DNA of 64,000 bases. Source: Flavobacterium sp. N502536. Lineage in GTDB: Bacteria; Bacteroidota; Bacteroidia; Flavobacteriales; Flavobacteriaceae. The DNA is taken from the NCBI RefSeq assembly GCF_025947345.1, contig NZ_CP110011.1, positions 310,001 to 374,000 of the forward strand. Reading direction: 5' to 3'. Below are positions 25,723 through 35,146 of this stretch, piece after piece; the first letter of the stretch is position 1, and each line of letters starts with the position of its first letter. Under the pieces are notes generated by a model, which had not been told where the DNA came from, made no database searches, and worked only from the letters and a program-made list of their open reading frames with translations. The position numbers and the translations under genes were made by a program.

Positions 25723-26793
25723 ATGAGTACAACTCAAACACACAAAATTGAAATCAGAAAAGCAACTTCGTCAAAAATAAGCGGAGTAGACTTTCAAAAC
25801 CTAAGCTTTGGTTCTGTTTTTACAGACCATTTATTCGAATGTGATTTTAAAAACGGAGAGTGGCAAAACCCTGTCGTTAAACCTTATGCTCCTATTTTGA
25901 TGGATCCTTCTTCAAAAGTCTTCCACTACGGACAAGCGATTTTTGAAGGAATGAAAGCTTACAAAGATGACAATAACGATGTTTGGTTGTTCAGACCTGA
26001 TGAAAACTTCAAACGTTTTAACGCCTCTGCGGTTCGTATGGCAATGCCAGAAATTCCGGAAAGTATTTTCATGGACGGTTTGAATGAATTATTGAAAATT
26101 GACCAGGAATGGATTCAAAAAGGAAACGGAAGCAGTATGTACATCCGTCCATTTATGATTGCAACCGGCGCTGGTGTTGTAGCAAATCCTTCTGACGAAT
26201 ATAAATTTATGATTTTACTTTCTCCTGCACAGTCTTATTATGCCGGTGAAGTAAAAGTAATTATCGCTGAACATTACAGTAGAGCTGCAAATGGAGGAAT
26301 TGGAGCAGCAAAAGCTGCCGGAAACTATGCTGCACAGTTTTACCCAACTAACCTGGCCAACAAAGACGGTTTCCAACAGGTAATCTGGACTGACGATGCT
26401 ACTCACACGAAACTGGAAGAAGCAGGAACAATGAACGTTTTCTTCAGAATCAACGACACTTTACTGACTGCTCCAACAAGCGAAAGAATTTTAGATGGTA
26501 TCACCAGAAAAAGTTTGATTGCTATGGCAGAAAAAGAAGGTCTTAAAGTTGATGTTCGTCCGGTTCTGGTATCAGAATTGGTAGAAGCCGCAAAAAGCGG
26601 AGCATTAAAAGAAATTTTCGGAGCAGGAACTGCCGCTGTAATAAGCGTAATTAAAGGTTTCTCTTATCAGGATGTGTACTACGAAATGGCACCGCTTGAG
26701 AATTCTTACGCTTCTTTATTGAAAGAAAAATTAACAAGTCTTCAAAACAAACTTTCAGAAGATACTTTTGGCTGGACTGTAAAAGTACAGTAA
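25723..26793 (+). CDS. ilvE: Branched-chain amino acid aminotransferase
   Basis: The 356-aa PLP enzyme belongs to fold type IV. It has HYGQAIFEGMKAYK, the RPDENFKRFNASAVRMAMP arginine/PLP region, the lysine in AAKAAGNYAAQF that binds PLP, and EEAGTMNVFF. It transaminates leucine, isoleucine and valine in the cytoplasm. It stands alone between a promoter at 25623 and a terminator at 26815-26847. Confidence 0.95.
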   Translation: MSTTQTHKIEIRKATSSKISGVDFQNLSFGSVFTDHLFECDFKNGEWQNPVVKPYAPILMDPSSKVFHYGQAIFEGMKAYKDDNNDVWLFRPDENFKRFNASAVRMAMPEIPESIFMDGLNELLKIDQEWIQKGNGSSMYIRPFMIATGAGVVANPSDEYKFMILLSPAQSYYAGEVKVIIAEHYSRAANGGIGAAKAAGNYAAQFYPTNLANKDGFQQVIWTDDATHTKLEEAGTMNVFFRINDTLLTAPTSERILDGITRKSLIAMAEKEGLKVDVRPVLVSELVEAAKSGALKEIFGAGTAAVISVIKGFSYQDVYYEMAPLENSYASLLKEKLTSLQNKLSEDTFGWTVKVQ

Positions 26794-26814
26794 GCAAAGA
26801 CACCTCTATAAAAC

Positions 26815-26847
26815 AAACCCGACAGATTTCAAAAACCTGTCGGGTTT
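26815..26847. terminator. Bidirectional terminator after ilvE
   Basis: AAACCCGACAG and CTGTCGGGTTT form a strong stem between the converging ilvE and MazG-like genes. Confidence 0.88.
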
Positions 26848-26853
26848 GTTATT

Positions 26854-27234
26854 TTAAAGCAATTTTGAAAAATCAGGTTTAAAATAATTAGGACCTTTCA
26901 TCACTTTTCCGTCTTCTCTGTAAATCGGCTGGCCGTCTTCGCCCAACTTACTCATATTACTACGCTGAATTTCATCAAAAACAGCTTCAATTTTATCCTG
27001 CAAACCGTGCTCGATAATGGTTCCGCACAAAATATACATCATATCTCCAAGAGCATCAGCAATTTCAAGTAAATCATTGTTTTGAACCGCTTCCAGGTAC
27101 TCCTCATTTTCCTCTTTCATTAAATTATAACGAAGCAGTTTTTTAGTCTCTCCCAAATCAGCAATTGGCGCCAGACTATGTCCTATTCTAAAAGCAGTAT
27201 GAAATTCAGTAACTGCATCAAGTTGTTTCTTCAT
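26854..27234 (-). CDS. MazG-like nucleoside triphosphate pyrophosphohydrolase
   Basis: The 126-aa product has the all-alpha NTP-pyrophosphatase motif EENEEYLEAVQNNDLLEIADALGDMMYIL (the E..E..E...D helix pair). It ends with a segment giving KGPNYFKPDF. Such proteins hydrolyse non-canonical or excess (d)NTPs. It is divergent from the small membrane protein gene at 27317. Confidence 0.88.
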   Translation of the reverse strand: MKKQLDAVTEFHTAFRIGHSLAPIADLGETKKLLRYNLMKEENEEYLEAVQNNDLLEIADALGDMMYILCGTIIEHGLQDKIEAVFDEIQRSNMSKLGEDGQPIYREDGKVMKGPNYFKPDFSKLL

Positions 27235-27316
27235 GATATTATTTGATTAAATGAAATGGCAAATTAGCAACAATTCGTATACAATTCTCTAAATTTGCCA
27301 AAAATAATTTTTAACT

Positions 27317-27505
27317 ATGTTTAGTCAAGGACAATTAATATTCGGACTCTGTTTTTTTATTGCATTCGTAATCGTAATGATATTCGCTTATCGAAAGGAT
27401 CTTGCTTTACACAAGGTTTTTTACAAGGGAAATTATAAGGTACTACTCGTCTTCTTACTTTTTATCGCCATTTTATTTGTGATCAAATTTTTCTTCAAAA
27501 GATAA
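27317..27505 (+). CDS. Small two-helix membrane protein
   Basis: The 62-aa product has two hydrophobic segments (LIFGLCFFIAFVIVMIFAY and VLLVFLLFIAILFVIKFFF) joined by a basic linker. It is typical of small conserved flavobacterial membrane proteins with no known role. Confidence 0.7.
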   Translation: MFSQGQLIFGLCFFIAFVIVMIFAYRKDLALHKVFYKGNYKVLLVFLLFIAILFVIKFFFKR

Positions 27506-27749
27506 TTCCAAAAAGGAATTTCACTATTGGAACGCAACTGATTTTAACCGGAGAGCTGTAATTTCAATACTCAGCAACATTGCCCACCACAATATTCTTT
27601 TGAGGTTATATAATTAAAGAGCTTTTAGAACGTTTTATCTGGAACTTTTCCGGATGAGGACAATTGTATAAAATATACTTTTATCACCCTGTTATTAGTG
27701 CGACTAGTAATAAATTTTATAACTTTACGACTCCAAATAAACCAGCCCA

Positions 27750-28876
27750 ATGAAGATTCTTAAATACTTATTCCTTCTATTATTATTAAGCCTTGTTGCC
27801 CTTACTGTTTTTGTTGCTACTCAAAAAGGAATCTTTTCTGTGGAGAGAAGCAAAGTAATCAACTCACCAAAAGCTACGGTATACAATTACCTCAATGATT
27901 TTAGAAATTATGAAGATTTTGAATCCTGGTCTGTTGAAGATTCTTCCATCAAAATGACATTCCCTAATAAAACGGTCGGAAACGGCGCCTCTTTTTATTG
28001 GACAAGTTCTGAAGGAAACGGAAATGCTATTACCTTAAAAACAAAGGATGGAGAAAGCATTCAGCAAAAAATGAAATATGACGGAACGGAAGCTGATGTA
28101 AACTGGACTTTTAAAGATACTTTGGCCGGAAAAACAAAAGTGACCTGGAAAGCATCAGGAACCATGAGTTTTTTATTTAAAATCTACACCGCTCTAAACG
28201 GAGGTTCTGATAAAGTAATTGGAACCATTTACGAAAAAAGTCTCGCAAACATTGATAAAAACTTAGATTACGAAACCAAAACCTACTCTATAAAAGTAAA
28301 CGGTCTGGTAAAGAAAATCGAAACTCCGTATATCAGACAAACGTTTACGAGTGAAATTGGAAAAATAAGCAAGAATGCCCGAATCGTTATTCCGAAACTG
28401 ATAACGTTCAGCAAAAACAATGGTTTATCAACCAATGGCAAACCTTTTATCATTTACCACACCTACGACACCACAACCGGACTGGCTAAAATTTCGATCT
28501 GTTTGCCTACGATTAGAGAAATCCTAACCACATCAGGTAGCGACATCTCCGTGGAAAACTAAACGGCTTTGAAGCGGTAAAAACCACTTTAAAAGGAGAT
28601 TACACACATCTTAACGAAGCCATTAAAAAAACAACCGCTTTTATCAACAACGAAAAAATCACTCCTGATTTAAGCTGGTCGCATCTTGAAATTCTAACCT
28701 TGAGCAAACTGGATGTAAAAAGCCCGTCGAAACTAATGACCGAAATTTATTATCCAACAAAACCTAAAGTAATTCCGGTAGCCAAAGTTCCTGTTTACAG
28801 ACCTGCTACTACCGATCCGGCAGCCGTAAAACCTGCAGAAACCCCTAAAACACCTGAAGAAGAATCGGAATTCTAA
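27750..28876 (+). pseudogene. SRPBCC-family protein gene with one-base frameshift
   Basis: The first 270 codons encode a signal-anchored SRPBCC (polyketide cyclase-like) domain (VERSKVINSPKATVYNYLNDFRNYEDFESW). A GyrI-like second domain then begins. The frame stops at 28562 in ...GSDISVEN. Adding one base in the purine run near 28553 restores the reading V-G-K-L-N-G-F-E-A-V, which continues open to a TAA at 28874-28876 with a proline-rich tail. This looks like a single-base deletion, either a real mutation or a sequencing error in a homopolymer. Function unknown. Confidence 0.75.
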
Positions 28877-28939
28877 AATAATTAAAGGGGCATTAAACCT
28901 TTTGTTTAAAATTCATTCTAATACCATAAATAAAGGAAT

Positions 28940-29482
28940 TTGGCAGACGAGAAGGAATTTATTCAACAATTATTAAATCCTGCAACGCAAAATACTGCGT
29001 TTCAAAAACTCGTGTCTGATTATCAAAAACCGCTGTATTCTCATATTCGAAACATTGTTTTGAACCATGACGATACAGACGATGTTTTGCAAAATACTTT
29101 TGTAAAAGTCTTTCAGTATTTAAAGAACTTTAAAGGAGAAAGCAAACTTTTCTCGTGGATGTATCGAATTGCAACCAACGAAGCTTTGACATTTTTAAGT
29201 CAGAAAGCAAAACTTAACGGATTAACTTCTGAAGCGCTACAAAATAAAACCATCGACAATTTAAAAGCGGATGTTTATTTTGACGGAGACGAAATTCAGA
29301 TCAAACTTCAAAAAGCGATCGTAACCCTGCCCGAAAAGCAGCAGCTGGTTTTTAAAATGAAATATTTTGAAGAATTAAAATACGAAGAAATTGCAGAGAT
29401 TCTCGGGACATCTGTTGGTGCTTTGAAAGCATCTTATCATCATGCTGTAAAAAAAATTGAAATATATGTTACCTCAAATTAA
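28940..29482 (+). CDS. ECF-type RNA polymerase sigma factor
   Basis: The 180-aa product has sigma region 2 (YSHIRNIVLNHDDTDDVLQNTFVKVFQYLKNFKGESKLFSWMYRIATNEAL) and region 4 (LPEKQQLVFKMKYFEELKYEEIAEILGTSVGALKASYHHAVKKI). The frame can only start at the TTG at 28940, because a stop lies three codons upstream and there is no ATG before residue 79. It is the first gene of an operon with a membrane protein and a Spy-like protein, a layout typical of envelope-stress sigma systems. Confidence 0.93.
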   Translation: MADEKEFIQQLLNPATQNTAFQKLVSDYQKPLYSHIRNIVLNHDDTDDVLQNTFVKVFQYLKNFKGESKLFSWMYRIATNEALTFLSQKAKLNGLTSEALQNKTIDNLKADVYFDGDEIQIKLQKAIVTLPEKQQLVFKMKYFEELKYEEIAEILGTSVGALKASYHHAVKKIEIYVTSN

Positions 29483-29515
29483 ACCTTTTGTAACAACAAC
29501 TGTCTAATAGCTATT

Positions 29516-29932
29516 ATGAAAACATTTAAATTAGAAAACGAACCGAAAATAAAAACTGGATTTAAGACTCCGGAAAATTATTTTGATGATTTTTCGACAA
29601 AGGTTTTACAACAAATAAACGAAAAGAAAGAAGTAAAAGTAATTCCGATTTACAAACGCAAAAAAGTCCTTTCAATCGTGGCTGCTGCAGTTGTTTTTAT
29701 GGCTTTAATGATTCCTATCGTCAACAATTACAACAAAACATCCAAAGACCTTGACGAAGACACTTTGGAAACCTACCTGTCCTATCAGTCCAATTTGAAT
29801 CAATACGATTTGATTCGCGAACTGGATGATAAAGACATTGATAAACTCAATAAAAATGTTGCGCTCGAACAGGAAACACTTGAAGACATACTAGCGACCA
29901 ACCCAAATCTCGAAAATTTAATTTCAGAATAA
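29516..29932 (+). CDS. Single-pass membrane protein, candidate anti-sigma factor
   Basis: The 138-aa protein has a cytoplasmic N-terminal part (FKTPENYFDDFSTKVLQQI), one membrane helix (VLSIVAAAVVFMALMIPIV, around 53-71) and an acidic C-terminal part. The size, topology and position directly after the sigma gene suggest an anti-sigma factor. No zinc or anti-sigma motif is seen, so this is inference from context. Confidence 0.65.
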   Translation: MKTFKLENEPKIKTGFKTPENYFDDFSTKVLQQINEKKEVKVIPIYKRKKVLSIVAAAVVFMALMIPIVNNYNKTSKDLDEDTLETYLSYQSNLNQYDLIRELDDKDIDKLNKNVALEQETLEDILATNPNLENLISE

Positions 29933-29949
29933 AACAAAAATTTCAAAAG

Positions 29950-30408
29950 ATGAAAATTAAAAATATACTACCGATAATTCTATTCTTTATCACCTTCTCT
30001 TTTTATGCCCAGAACGATAAAACGGATGAAAAGCGGGAAAAGATTAAAGCATATAAAGTTTCTTTCTTAACGACAGAACTTGAGCTAACCTCAACAGAAG
30101 CCGAGAAATTCTGGCCTATTTACAATACATACGACGACAAGCAATATGAATTGCGCCATGAAAAGATGAAAATGTATTTGCGTAAATTAGACGACGACAA
30201 CATCAGTACCATGTCTGAAAAAGAAGCTGCTGCACTCCTCTCGCAAATAGAAAGCGCAGACAAAGAATTGTACGTCCTTCGCGACAAATACAACAGCAAT
30301 TTAAAAAAGATACTTTCAGCCCGAAAAATATTAAAGCTTAAGAAATCGGAAGACGACTTTAACCGCAAACTTTTAAAACAATATCGCGACAAAGCCGCCA
30401 AAAACTAA
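29950..30408 (+). CDS. Periplasmic Spy/CpxP-like protein
   Basis: The 152-aa product has a signal peptide (to SFYAQ, residue 21) and then a highly charged helical body with ELTSTEAEKFWPIYNTYDDKQYELRHE. This is the Bacteroidota version of the LTxxQ-type sensor/chaperone proteins. It is third in the sigma operon and probably senses or buffers envelope stress. A terminator follows at 30428-30469. Confidence 0.75.
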   Translation: MKIKNILPIILFFITFSFYAQNDKTDEKREKIKAYKVSFLTTELELTSTEAEKFWPIYNTYDDKQYELRHEKMKMYLRKLDDDNISTMSEKEAAALLSQIESADKELYVLRDKYNSNLKKILSARKILKLKKSEDDFNRKLLKQYRDKAAKN

Positions 30409-30427
30409 TAACAAAACAACAGCAGCG

Positions 30428-30469
30428 AGAACCCCATATAATAATACTTACTTTATTATTTGGGGTTCT
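30428..30469. terminator. Bidirectional terminator after the sigma operon
   Basis: AGAACCCC and GGGGTTCT, with an inner AATAATA/TATTATT extension, form a hairpin between converging genes. Confidence 0.82.
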
Positions 30470-30471
30470 TG

Positions 30472-31533
30472 TTATTTAAAACGGATTCGGATTACTTTAT
30501 TGTGACCAGCGGCAATTGCCGTATTTCTGTTCACGAAACGAATGGTAAAAAGTTTGGTATCTGTTGATAATTGCGTCCAGTTCTCGCCACCATTCTGCGA
30601 ATATTGTATCCCTTCAGAACCTACACAAATAATTTCTTTGCCATTTCCTCCCGGAACATACTGCACGCAAGAAGCGTATCCAAAGCCCATACCCTGACCA
30701 ATTAACTGCCAGGTTTTCCCTCCGTCTGTAGTAAAAGCTTTATTGTCCTTTTTTTGATTTGGAAGTTCGTAATCACCACCGGCAATAAATCCGTGTTTCG
30801 AATCATAGAAATCAGCTGTAAAAATACCAGTCATGGTTTTCCCTTGTACGATTGGAGTTTCAATGGCTTTCCAGGTTCTTCCTTTGTCTGCCGAATAAAA
30901 AACACGTGCTTTTTTCCCTCCGGAAACCAGCCACGTATCATTCCCTTTTATCACAATATTTGTATTACTGGCTGCAAAGGCTGCTTCGCCCTCGGCATTT
31001 GTAGGCAATTTATCCGATAATACTTTCGTCCACGTTTCTCCTCCATCGCGTGTGATAATGATCGAAAAAGTATCCTCTGTAGGATCTCCGATTGCAATTC
31101 CTTCTTTATCATTCCAAAACTGCATACTATCGTAAAACACTTTCGGATTAACTTCTTTATAGACTAATTTTACTTTTTGCGTTTTTTTAGAAACCTGATA
31201 AAGCAATGCAGGATTCCCTACACTTAACAAAAAGATATTGTTTGCATTTTGAGCAATACTTCTGAATTCCAGCTTCAAAGTATCACGATAAATATGATCT
31301 TCAAACTTCTCTTTTTTATCTAAATCATAAAACCCAAAACGGGAGTTATCGGCACCATACCAAATTTTATTTTTGTCGATTACAATGGCTCTGATACTAA
31401 TTTTATCCTGAAACAAAGTATCTATCTGTATTGATGTAAAACCCGTGTTAAAAATTCCCTTTCCACTATTATTCAGCGTTTTAAAAGACATTAACAAAAT
31501 TAAAGCACCAAAAAATAATATTACTTTTCTCAT
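30472..31533 (-). CDS. Secreted YCF48/BNR-repeat beta-propeller protein
   Basis: The 353-aa product has a signal peptide starting MRKVILFFGALILLMSF. It has repeated ...TRDGGETWTKV, SADKGRTWKAIE, TTDGGKTWQLIG and SQNGGENWTQL segments, the Asp-box (BNR/sialidase-type) repeats of YCF48-like propellers. No sialidase catalytic residues are visible. The in-frame ATG at 31563 lies before the signal sequence, so I start at 31533. Role unknown. Confidence 0.82.
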   Translation of the reverse strand: MRKVILFFGALILLMSFKTLNNSGKGIFNTGFTSIQIDTLFQDKISIRAIVIDKNKIWYGADNSRFGFYDLDKKEKFEDHIYRDTLKLEFRSIAQNANNIFLLSVGNPALLYQVSKKTQKVKLVYKEVNPKVFYDSMQFWNDKEGIAIGDPTEDTFSIIITRDGGETWTKVLSDKLPTNAEGEAAFAASNTNIVIKGNDTWLVSGGKKARVFYSADKGRTWKAIETPIVQGKTMTGIFTADFYDSKHGFIAGGDYELPNQKKDNKAFTTDGGKTWQLIGQGMGFGYASCVQYVPGGNGKEIICVGSEGIQYSQNGGENWTQLSTDTKLFTIRFVNRNTAIAAGHNKVIRIRFK

Positions 31534-31651
31534 ACAAACTAGTTTTTTAGCGCTAAAATACAATTATTTATAACACCTGAAATAAGTTTCCCTCTTTTTT
31601 CTGGCACAGTAATTGGATACCTCCAAATATTAATCTTAATATGATTTAAAA

Positions 31652-32893
31652 ATGAAAACTAAACTACTTTTTATAGCCCTCCTCACAATAGGTTTGAGTA
31701 CTGTACAAGTACAAGGTCAAACTACGGTATATGCAAAGAATTCAGATATAAGCGATAATTTAGATTTAAGAGCTGTGGCTTCTATGTTTGGAGAATCTGC
31801 TAATTTACAGGATTTCGAAAGACGTTTGAATGATCCGAGATATCAAATCTCAAATCTTGATTTAAATGACGATAATCAGGTTGATTATCTTCGTGTAATC
31901 GAATCTGTCGAAAGCAGAACGCACGTTGTGATTATTCAGGCGGTTTTAGATCGCGATGTTTATCAGGATATTGCAACTATTGATGTCGAAAGAGACAATT
32001 ACAACAAAGTGAGTGTACAAATTGTTGGGAACAGCTACTTGTACGGTGCCAATTATATTTACGAACCGGTTTACCATGCGGTTCCTGTAATTTATACTTC
32101 GTTTTGGGTAACCAATTACAGACCTTATTGCTCTACCTGGGGCTGGAACTATTATCCAAGATATTATAGTGCCTGGAGACCTTATCCGATTTACAGATAC
32201 CGAAACAACATCAATCTGTGCATCAATGTAAACAACAGCTACAACTATGTAAATACAAGAAGAAGTTACAGAGCTCCCGTTTTGTATGAAACAAGACGTA
32301 CTTATGGCTACGAAACGAGACGTCCTGACTACAGCTTTGCTCAGAGAAACTCTAACGCCAGCAACCGATACGATCTGGATCAAAGACGTGTTACAACGAG
32401 AGAGTACGGAAGAAATCAAAATACGTACACGACAAACCGATCTACTTCAGATAGAGTATCTACTACAAATGATCGTACGACCAATAGAAATTATTCAGAG
32501 AACAGAAATTCTTCTGATAGAAGTTCTTCCGATAGAAATTACACTACGAATCGTACTGCTTCTTCAAACAGAGATTACTCAGGTGCAAACACAACTCCTG
32601 TGAGAGTTGAAAATTCAGGAAGAAGTGAAAACAGAAGAGATTACAGTCAAAACAACTCAAATACTTCCAGAGGAAATTCACAAACCTATGGAAATACAGA
32701 GCGAGTTTCGACTCCACAAAGAACAGAATCTTCCAGAAATTATTCTGACAACAGAGGAAATTCAGCGAGACAGCAAAGCTCTCAAAGCACGCAACGTTAC
32801 GAAGCTCCAAGAGCAAGTCAGGAGTCCAGAAGCAGTGAACCACAAAGAGAAAGCGGTTCAGGCGGCAGAAGCAGCGGCGGCAGAAGAATTTAA
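31652..32893 (+). CDS. Secreted low-complexity protein rich in Arg, Ser, Asn, Thr and Tyr
   Basis: The 413-aa product has a signal peptide (to VQGQ). A folded N-terminal part follows (about 25-130, with DLNDDNQVDYLRVIESVESRTHVVIIQAVLDRDVYQDIATIDVERD). Next is a tyrosine- and tryptophan-rich stretch (YSAWRPYPIYRYRNNINLCINV), then about 200 residues of repetitive R/S/N/T/D text ending GGRSSGGRRI. I do not recognise a named family. The tail is probably disordered. The composition keeps two other frames open, which are shadows. Confidence 0.75.
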   Translation: MKTKLLFIALLTIGLSTVQVQGQTTVYAKNSDISDNLDLRAVASMFGESANLQDFERRLNDPRYQISNLDLNDDNQVDYLRVIESVESRTHVVIIQAVLDRDVYQDIATIDVERDNYNKVSVQIVGNSYLYGANYIYEPVYHAVPVIYTSFWVTNYRPYCSTWGWNYYPRYYSAWRPYPIYRYRNNINLCINVNNSYNYVNTRRSYRAPVLYETRRTYGYETRRPDYSFAQRNSNASNRYDLDQRRVTTREYGRNQNTYTTNRSTSDRVSTTNDRTTNRNYSENRNSSDRSSSDRNYTTNRTASSNRDYSGANTTPVRVENSGRSENRRDYSQNNSNTSRGNSQTYGNTERVSTPQRTESSRNYSDNRGNSARQQSSQSTQRYEAPRASQESRSSEPQRESGSGGRSSGGRRI

Positions 32894-32922
32894 TGTAAAA
32901 ATTGCATTTCCTTATAAAAATC

Positions 32923-32955
32923 AAAAGCACAATTTAACGATTGTGCTTTTTTTTA
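32923..32955 (+). terminator. Terminator after the low-complexity protein gene
   Basis: AAAAGCACAAT and ATTGTGCTTTT form a stem followed by a long T run. Confidence 0.85.
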
Positions 32956-32995
32956 TCTTTTTATCTATAATTGAGGTTAGTTTGTTTTAAAACAG

Positions 32996-33003
32996 TAAAT
33001 TTG
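32996..33003 (+). promoter_or_regulatory. -7 box of kup
   Basis: TAAATTTG lies 24 nt before the chosen kup start. It also argues against the longer frame starting at 32971. Confidence 0.6.
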
Positions 33004-33027
33004 CAACCGTCTTTTATAAAAATATAC

Positions 33028-35001
33028 ATGAGCGCATCGCATAAAAACTTACATAGTAAGTTGTCTATAGGGGGTTTATTGATAACATTAGGAATTATTT
33101 ATGGAGATATTGGTACTTCTCCATTATATGTAATGAAAGCCATACTTGGTGATTATGCCATTAATTCTGATATTGTTCTTGGCGGAATTTCATGTGTTTT
33201 TTGGACTTTGACTTTACAAACTACGATTAAGTACGTACTTATTACCTTAAGTGCCGACAATCATGGGGAAGGTGGAATTTTTGCCTTATATGCACTGGTC
33301 AAAAAAACTAAAATTCAGTGGCTCATTGTGCCCGCCATCATCGGAGGAAGTGCCTTACTCGCCGATGGAATTATAACGCCGCCCATTTCGATTTCTTCTG
33401 CTGTAGAAGGAATCAGAGCCTTCTATCCAACCATGCAAACAGAGACCATTGTTTACATCGTTATCGGAATCTTATTCATTCTTTTTACCATACAACAATT
33501 TGGAACCAAGCTCGTTGGAAAGTTTTTCGCTCCAATGATGTTAATCTGGTTTGCTATGTTGGGAACACTGGGAACGATTCAAATCCTAAAGCATCCTGAA
33601 GTTATTAAAGCGGTAAATCCGTATTATGCTTATCATTTATTATCGATCCATCCTGATGGCTTCTTTGTACTTGGTTTTGTATTTTTATGTACAACGGGTG
33701 CCGAAGCATTATACTCTGATATGGGGCACTGCGGAAGAAAAAACATCCGAATCAGCTGGGTATTTGTAAAAACAACTCTGGTATTAAACTATTTTGGACA
33801 GGCCGCTTATTTAATTCATCATGAAGGCAGTACGCTGCAACAACTAGGTGGAGAAAACGGAAATCCATTCTATTTAATCATGCCACACTGGTTTCTTCCT
33901 TTCGGAATTGTAGTAGCTACTTTGGCTGCAGTAATTGCTTCTCAGGCACTTATCAGTGGATCATTTACTTTGATCAACGAAGCAATGCGTTTGAATTTCT
34001 GGCCAAAGGTTAAAATTAAATATCCTACAGAAGTAAAAGGACAATTATACATCCCATCAATCAACTGGTTGTTGTTTTTTGGTTGTGTTGGAATCGTTTT
34101 ACACTTTCAGAAATCAGGAAATATGGAGCATGCCTACGGTCTTGCGATTATTTTGTGTATGATTATGACCACGATTTTACTGAATTATTATCTAATCATG
34201 AAACGTGTAAAATTGTACCTGATGGTGCCGTTAATCACGATTTATTTACTGATTGAATTCAGCTTCCTGATTGCTAACATTACTAAATTTGCCGAAGGTG
34301 GTTACGTAACTTTAATCATTGCGATCCTTCTGATCTCGATCATGACCATCTGGTATCTGGCTAAGAAAATTAATAAGAGCTACACCAAAATCATCAAAAT
34401 TGACGATTATAAGAAGGTGTTAATGGAATTGAGTGAAGACTTATCGATCCCAAAATACGCAACGCACCTGGTGTATATGACCAACGCCAATCGTGTTGAT
34501 GAATTAGAAGAAAAAGTAATTTATTCAATTTTACAAAAACGCCCGAAAAGAGCTGACATATACTGGTTTGTACACGTAAACATTTTAACAGAACCGTACA
34601 AAACACAATACAAGGTTACCGAAATTGCTAAGGACGACATTTACAGAATCGATTTTAACTTAGGATTCAGAGAGCCTACCAAAATCAATTTAATGTTTAG
34701 AGAAGTAATTCGTGATATGGTAAAACGTGGCGAAGTAGACATCACCAGCCGTTACGAATCTTTAAACAAGAACAATATTATTGGTGACTTTAAATTTGTA
34801 TTGTCAGAGAAGTTTTTATCCAATGACAACGATTTAAGATGGCATGAAAACATCATTATGAACTCTTATTTCTTCATTAAAAAACTGAGTTTATCTGAAG
34901 AAAGAGCTTTTGGTTTAGACAGTAGTTCAGTAAAAATAGAAAAATTCCCAATGGTGCTTCACGCTCCGGAGAATATTGGACTGACAAGAATTACAAAATA
35001 A
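33028..35001 (+). CDS. kup: KUP-family potassium uptake transporter
   Basis: The 657-aa protein has 12 or so membrane segments and the KUP signature GIIYGDIGTSPLYVMKAI near the N-terminus. SADNHGEGGIFALYALV, TGAEALYSDMGHCGRKNIR and GGENGNPFYLIMPHW follow, and there is a C-terminal cytoplasmic domain. It is a proton-coupled potassium importer of the inner membrane. I start at ATG 33028 (MSASHKN), downstream of the -7 box at 32996. Confidence 0.95.
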   Translation: MSASHKNLHSKLSIGGLLITLGIIYGDIGTSPLYVMKAILGDYAINSDIVLGGISCVFWTLTLQTTIKYVLITLSADNHGEGGIFALYALVKKTKIQWLIVPAIIGGSALLADGIITPPISISSAVEGIRAFYPTMQTETIVYIVIGILFILFTIQQFGTKLVGKFFAPMMLIWFAMLGTLGTIQILKHPEVIKAVNPYYAYHLLSIHPDGFFVLGFVFLCTTGAEALYSDMGHCGRKNIRISWVFVKTTLVLNYFGQAAYLIHHEGSTLQQLGGENGNPFYLIMPHWFLPFGIVVATLAAVIASQALISGSFTLINEAMRLNFWPKVKIKYPTEVKGQLYIPSINWLLFFGCVGIVLHFQKSGNMEHAYGLAIILCMIMTTILLNYYLIMKRVKLYLMVPLITIYLLIEFSFLIANITKFAEGGYVTLIIAILLISIMTIWYLAKKINKSYTKIIKIDDYKKVLMELSEDLSIPKYATHLVYMTNANRVDELEEKVIYSILQKRPKRADIYWFVHVNILTEPYKTQYKVTEIAKDDIYRIDFNLGFREPTKINLMFREVIRDMVKRGEVDITSRYESLNKNNIIGDFKFVLSEKFLSNDNDLRWHENIIMNSYFFIKKLSLSEERAFGLDSSSVKIEKFPMVLHAPENIGLTRITK

Positions 35002-35022
35002 AGCATTTAAAAACATACTCAG

Positions 35023-35059
35023 AAAACACTCTTTTAAACTTTATTAGAGTGTTTTTTTT
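35023..35059 (+). terminator. Terminator of kup
   Basis: AAAACACTCT and AGAGTGTTTT form a stem followed by T residues. Confidence 0.85.
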
Positions 35060-35121
35060 CTTTTAAAAAAGAAGTTAAATAACAATCAAAATTAAAAATT
35101 TAACTTTCAATCAATTAATAG

Positions 35122-35129
35122 TACCTTTG
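35122..35129 (+). promoter_or_regulatory. -7 box of the RNA methyltransferase gene
   Basis: TACCTTTG lies 17 nt before the ATG at 35147. Confidence 0.6.
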
Positions 35130-35146
35130 CAACTCAAATAATTAAA

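Noticed and set aside
31946..32990. Alternative frames over the low-complexity protein
   Set aside because: They remain open because of the repetitive R/S/N-rich composition of the main gene.
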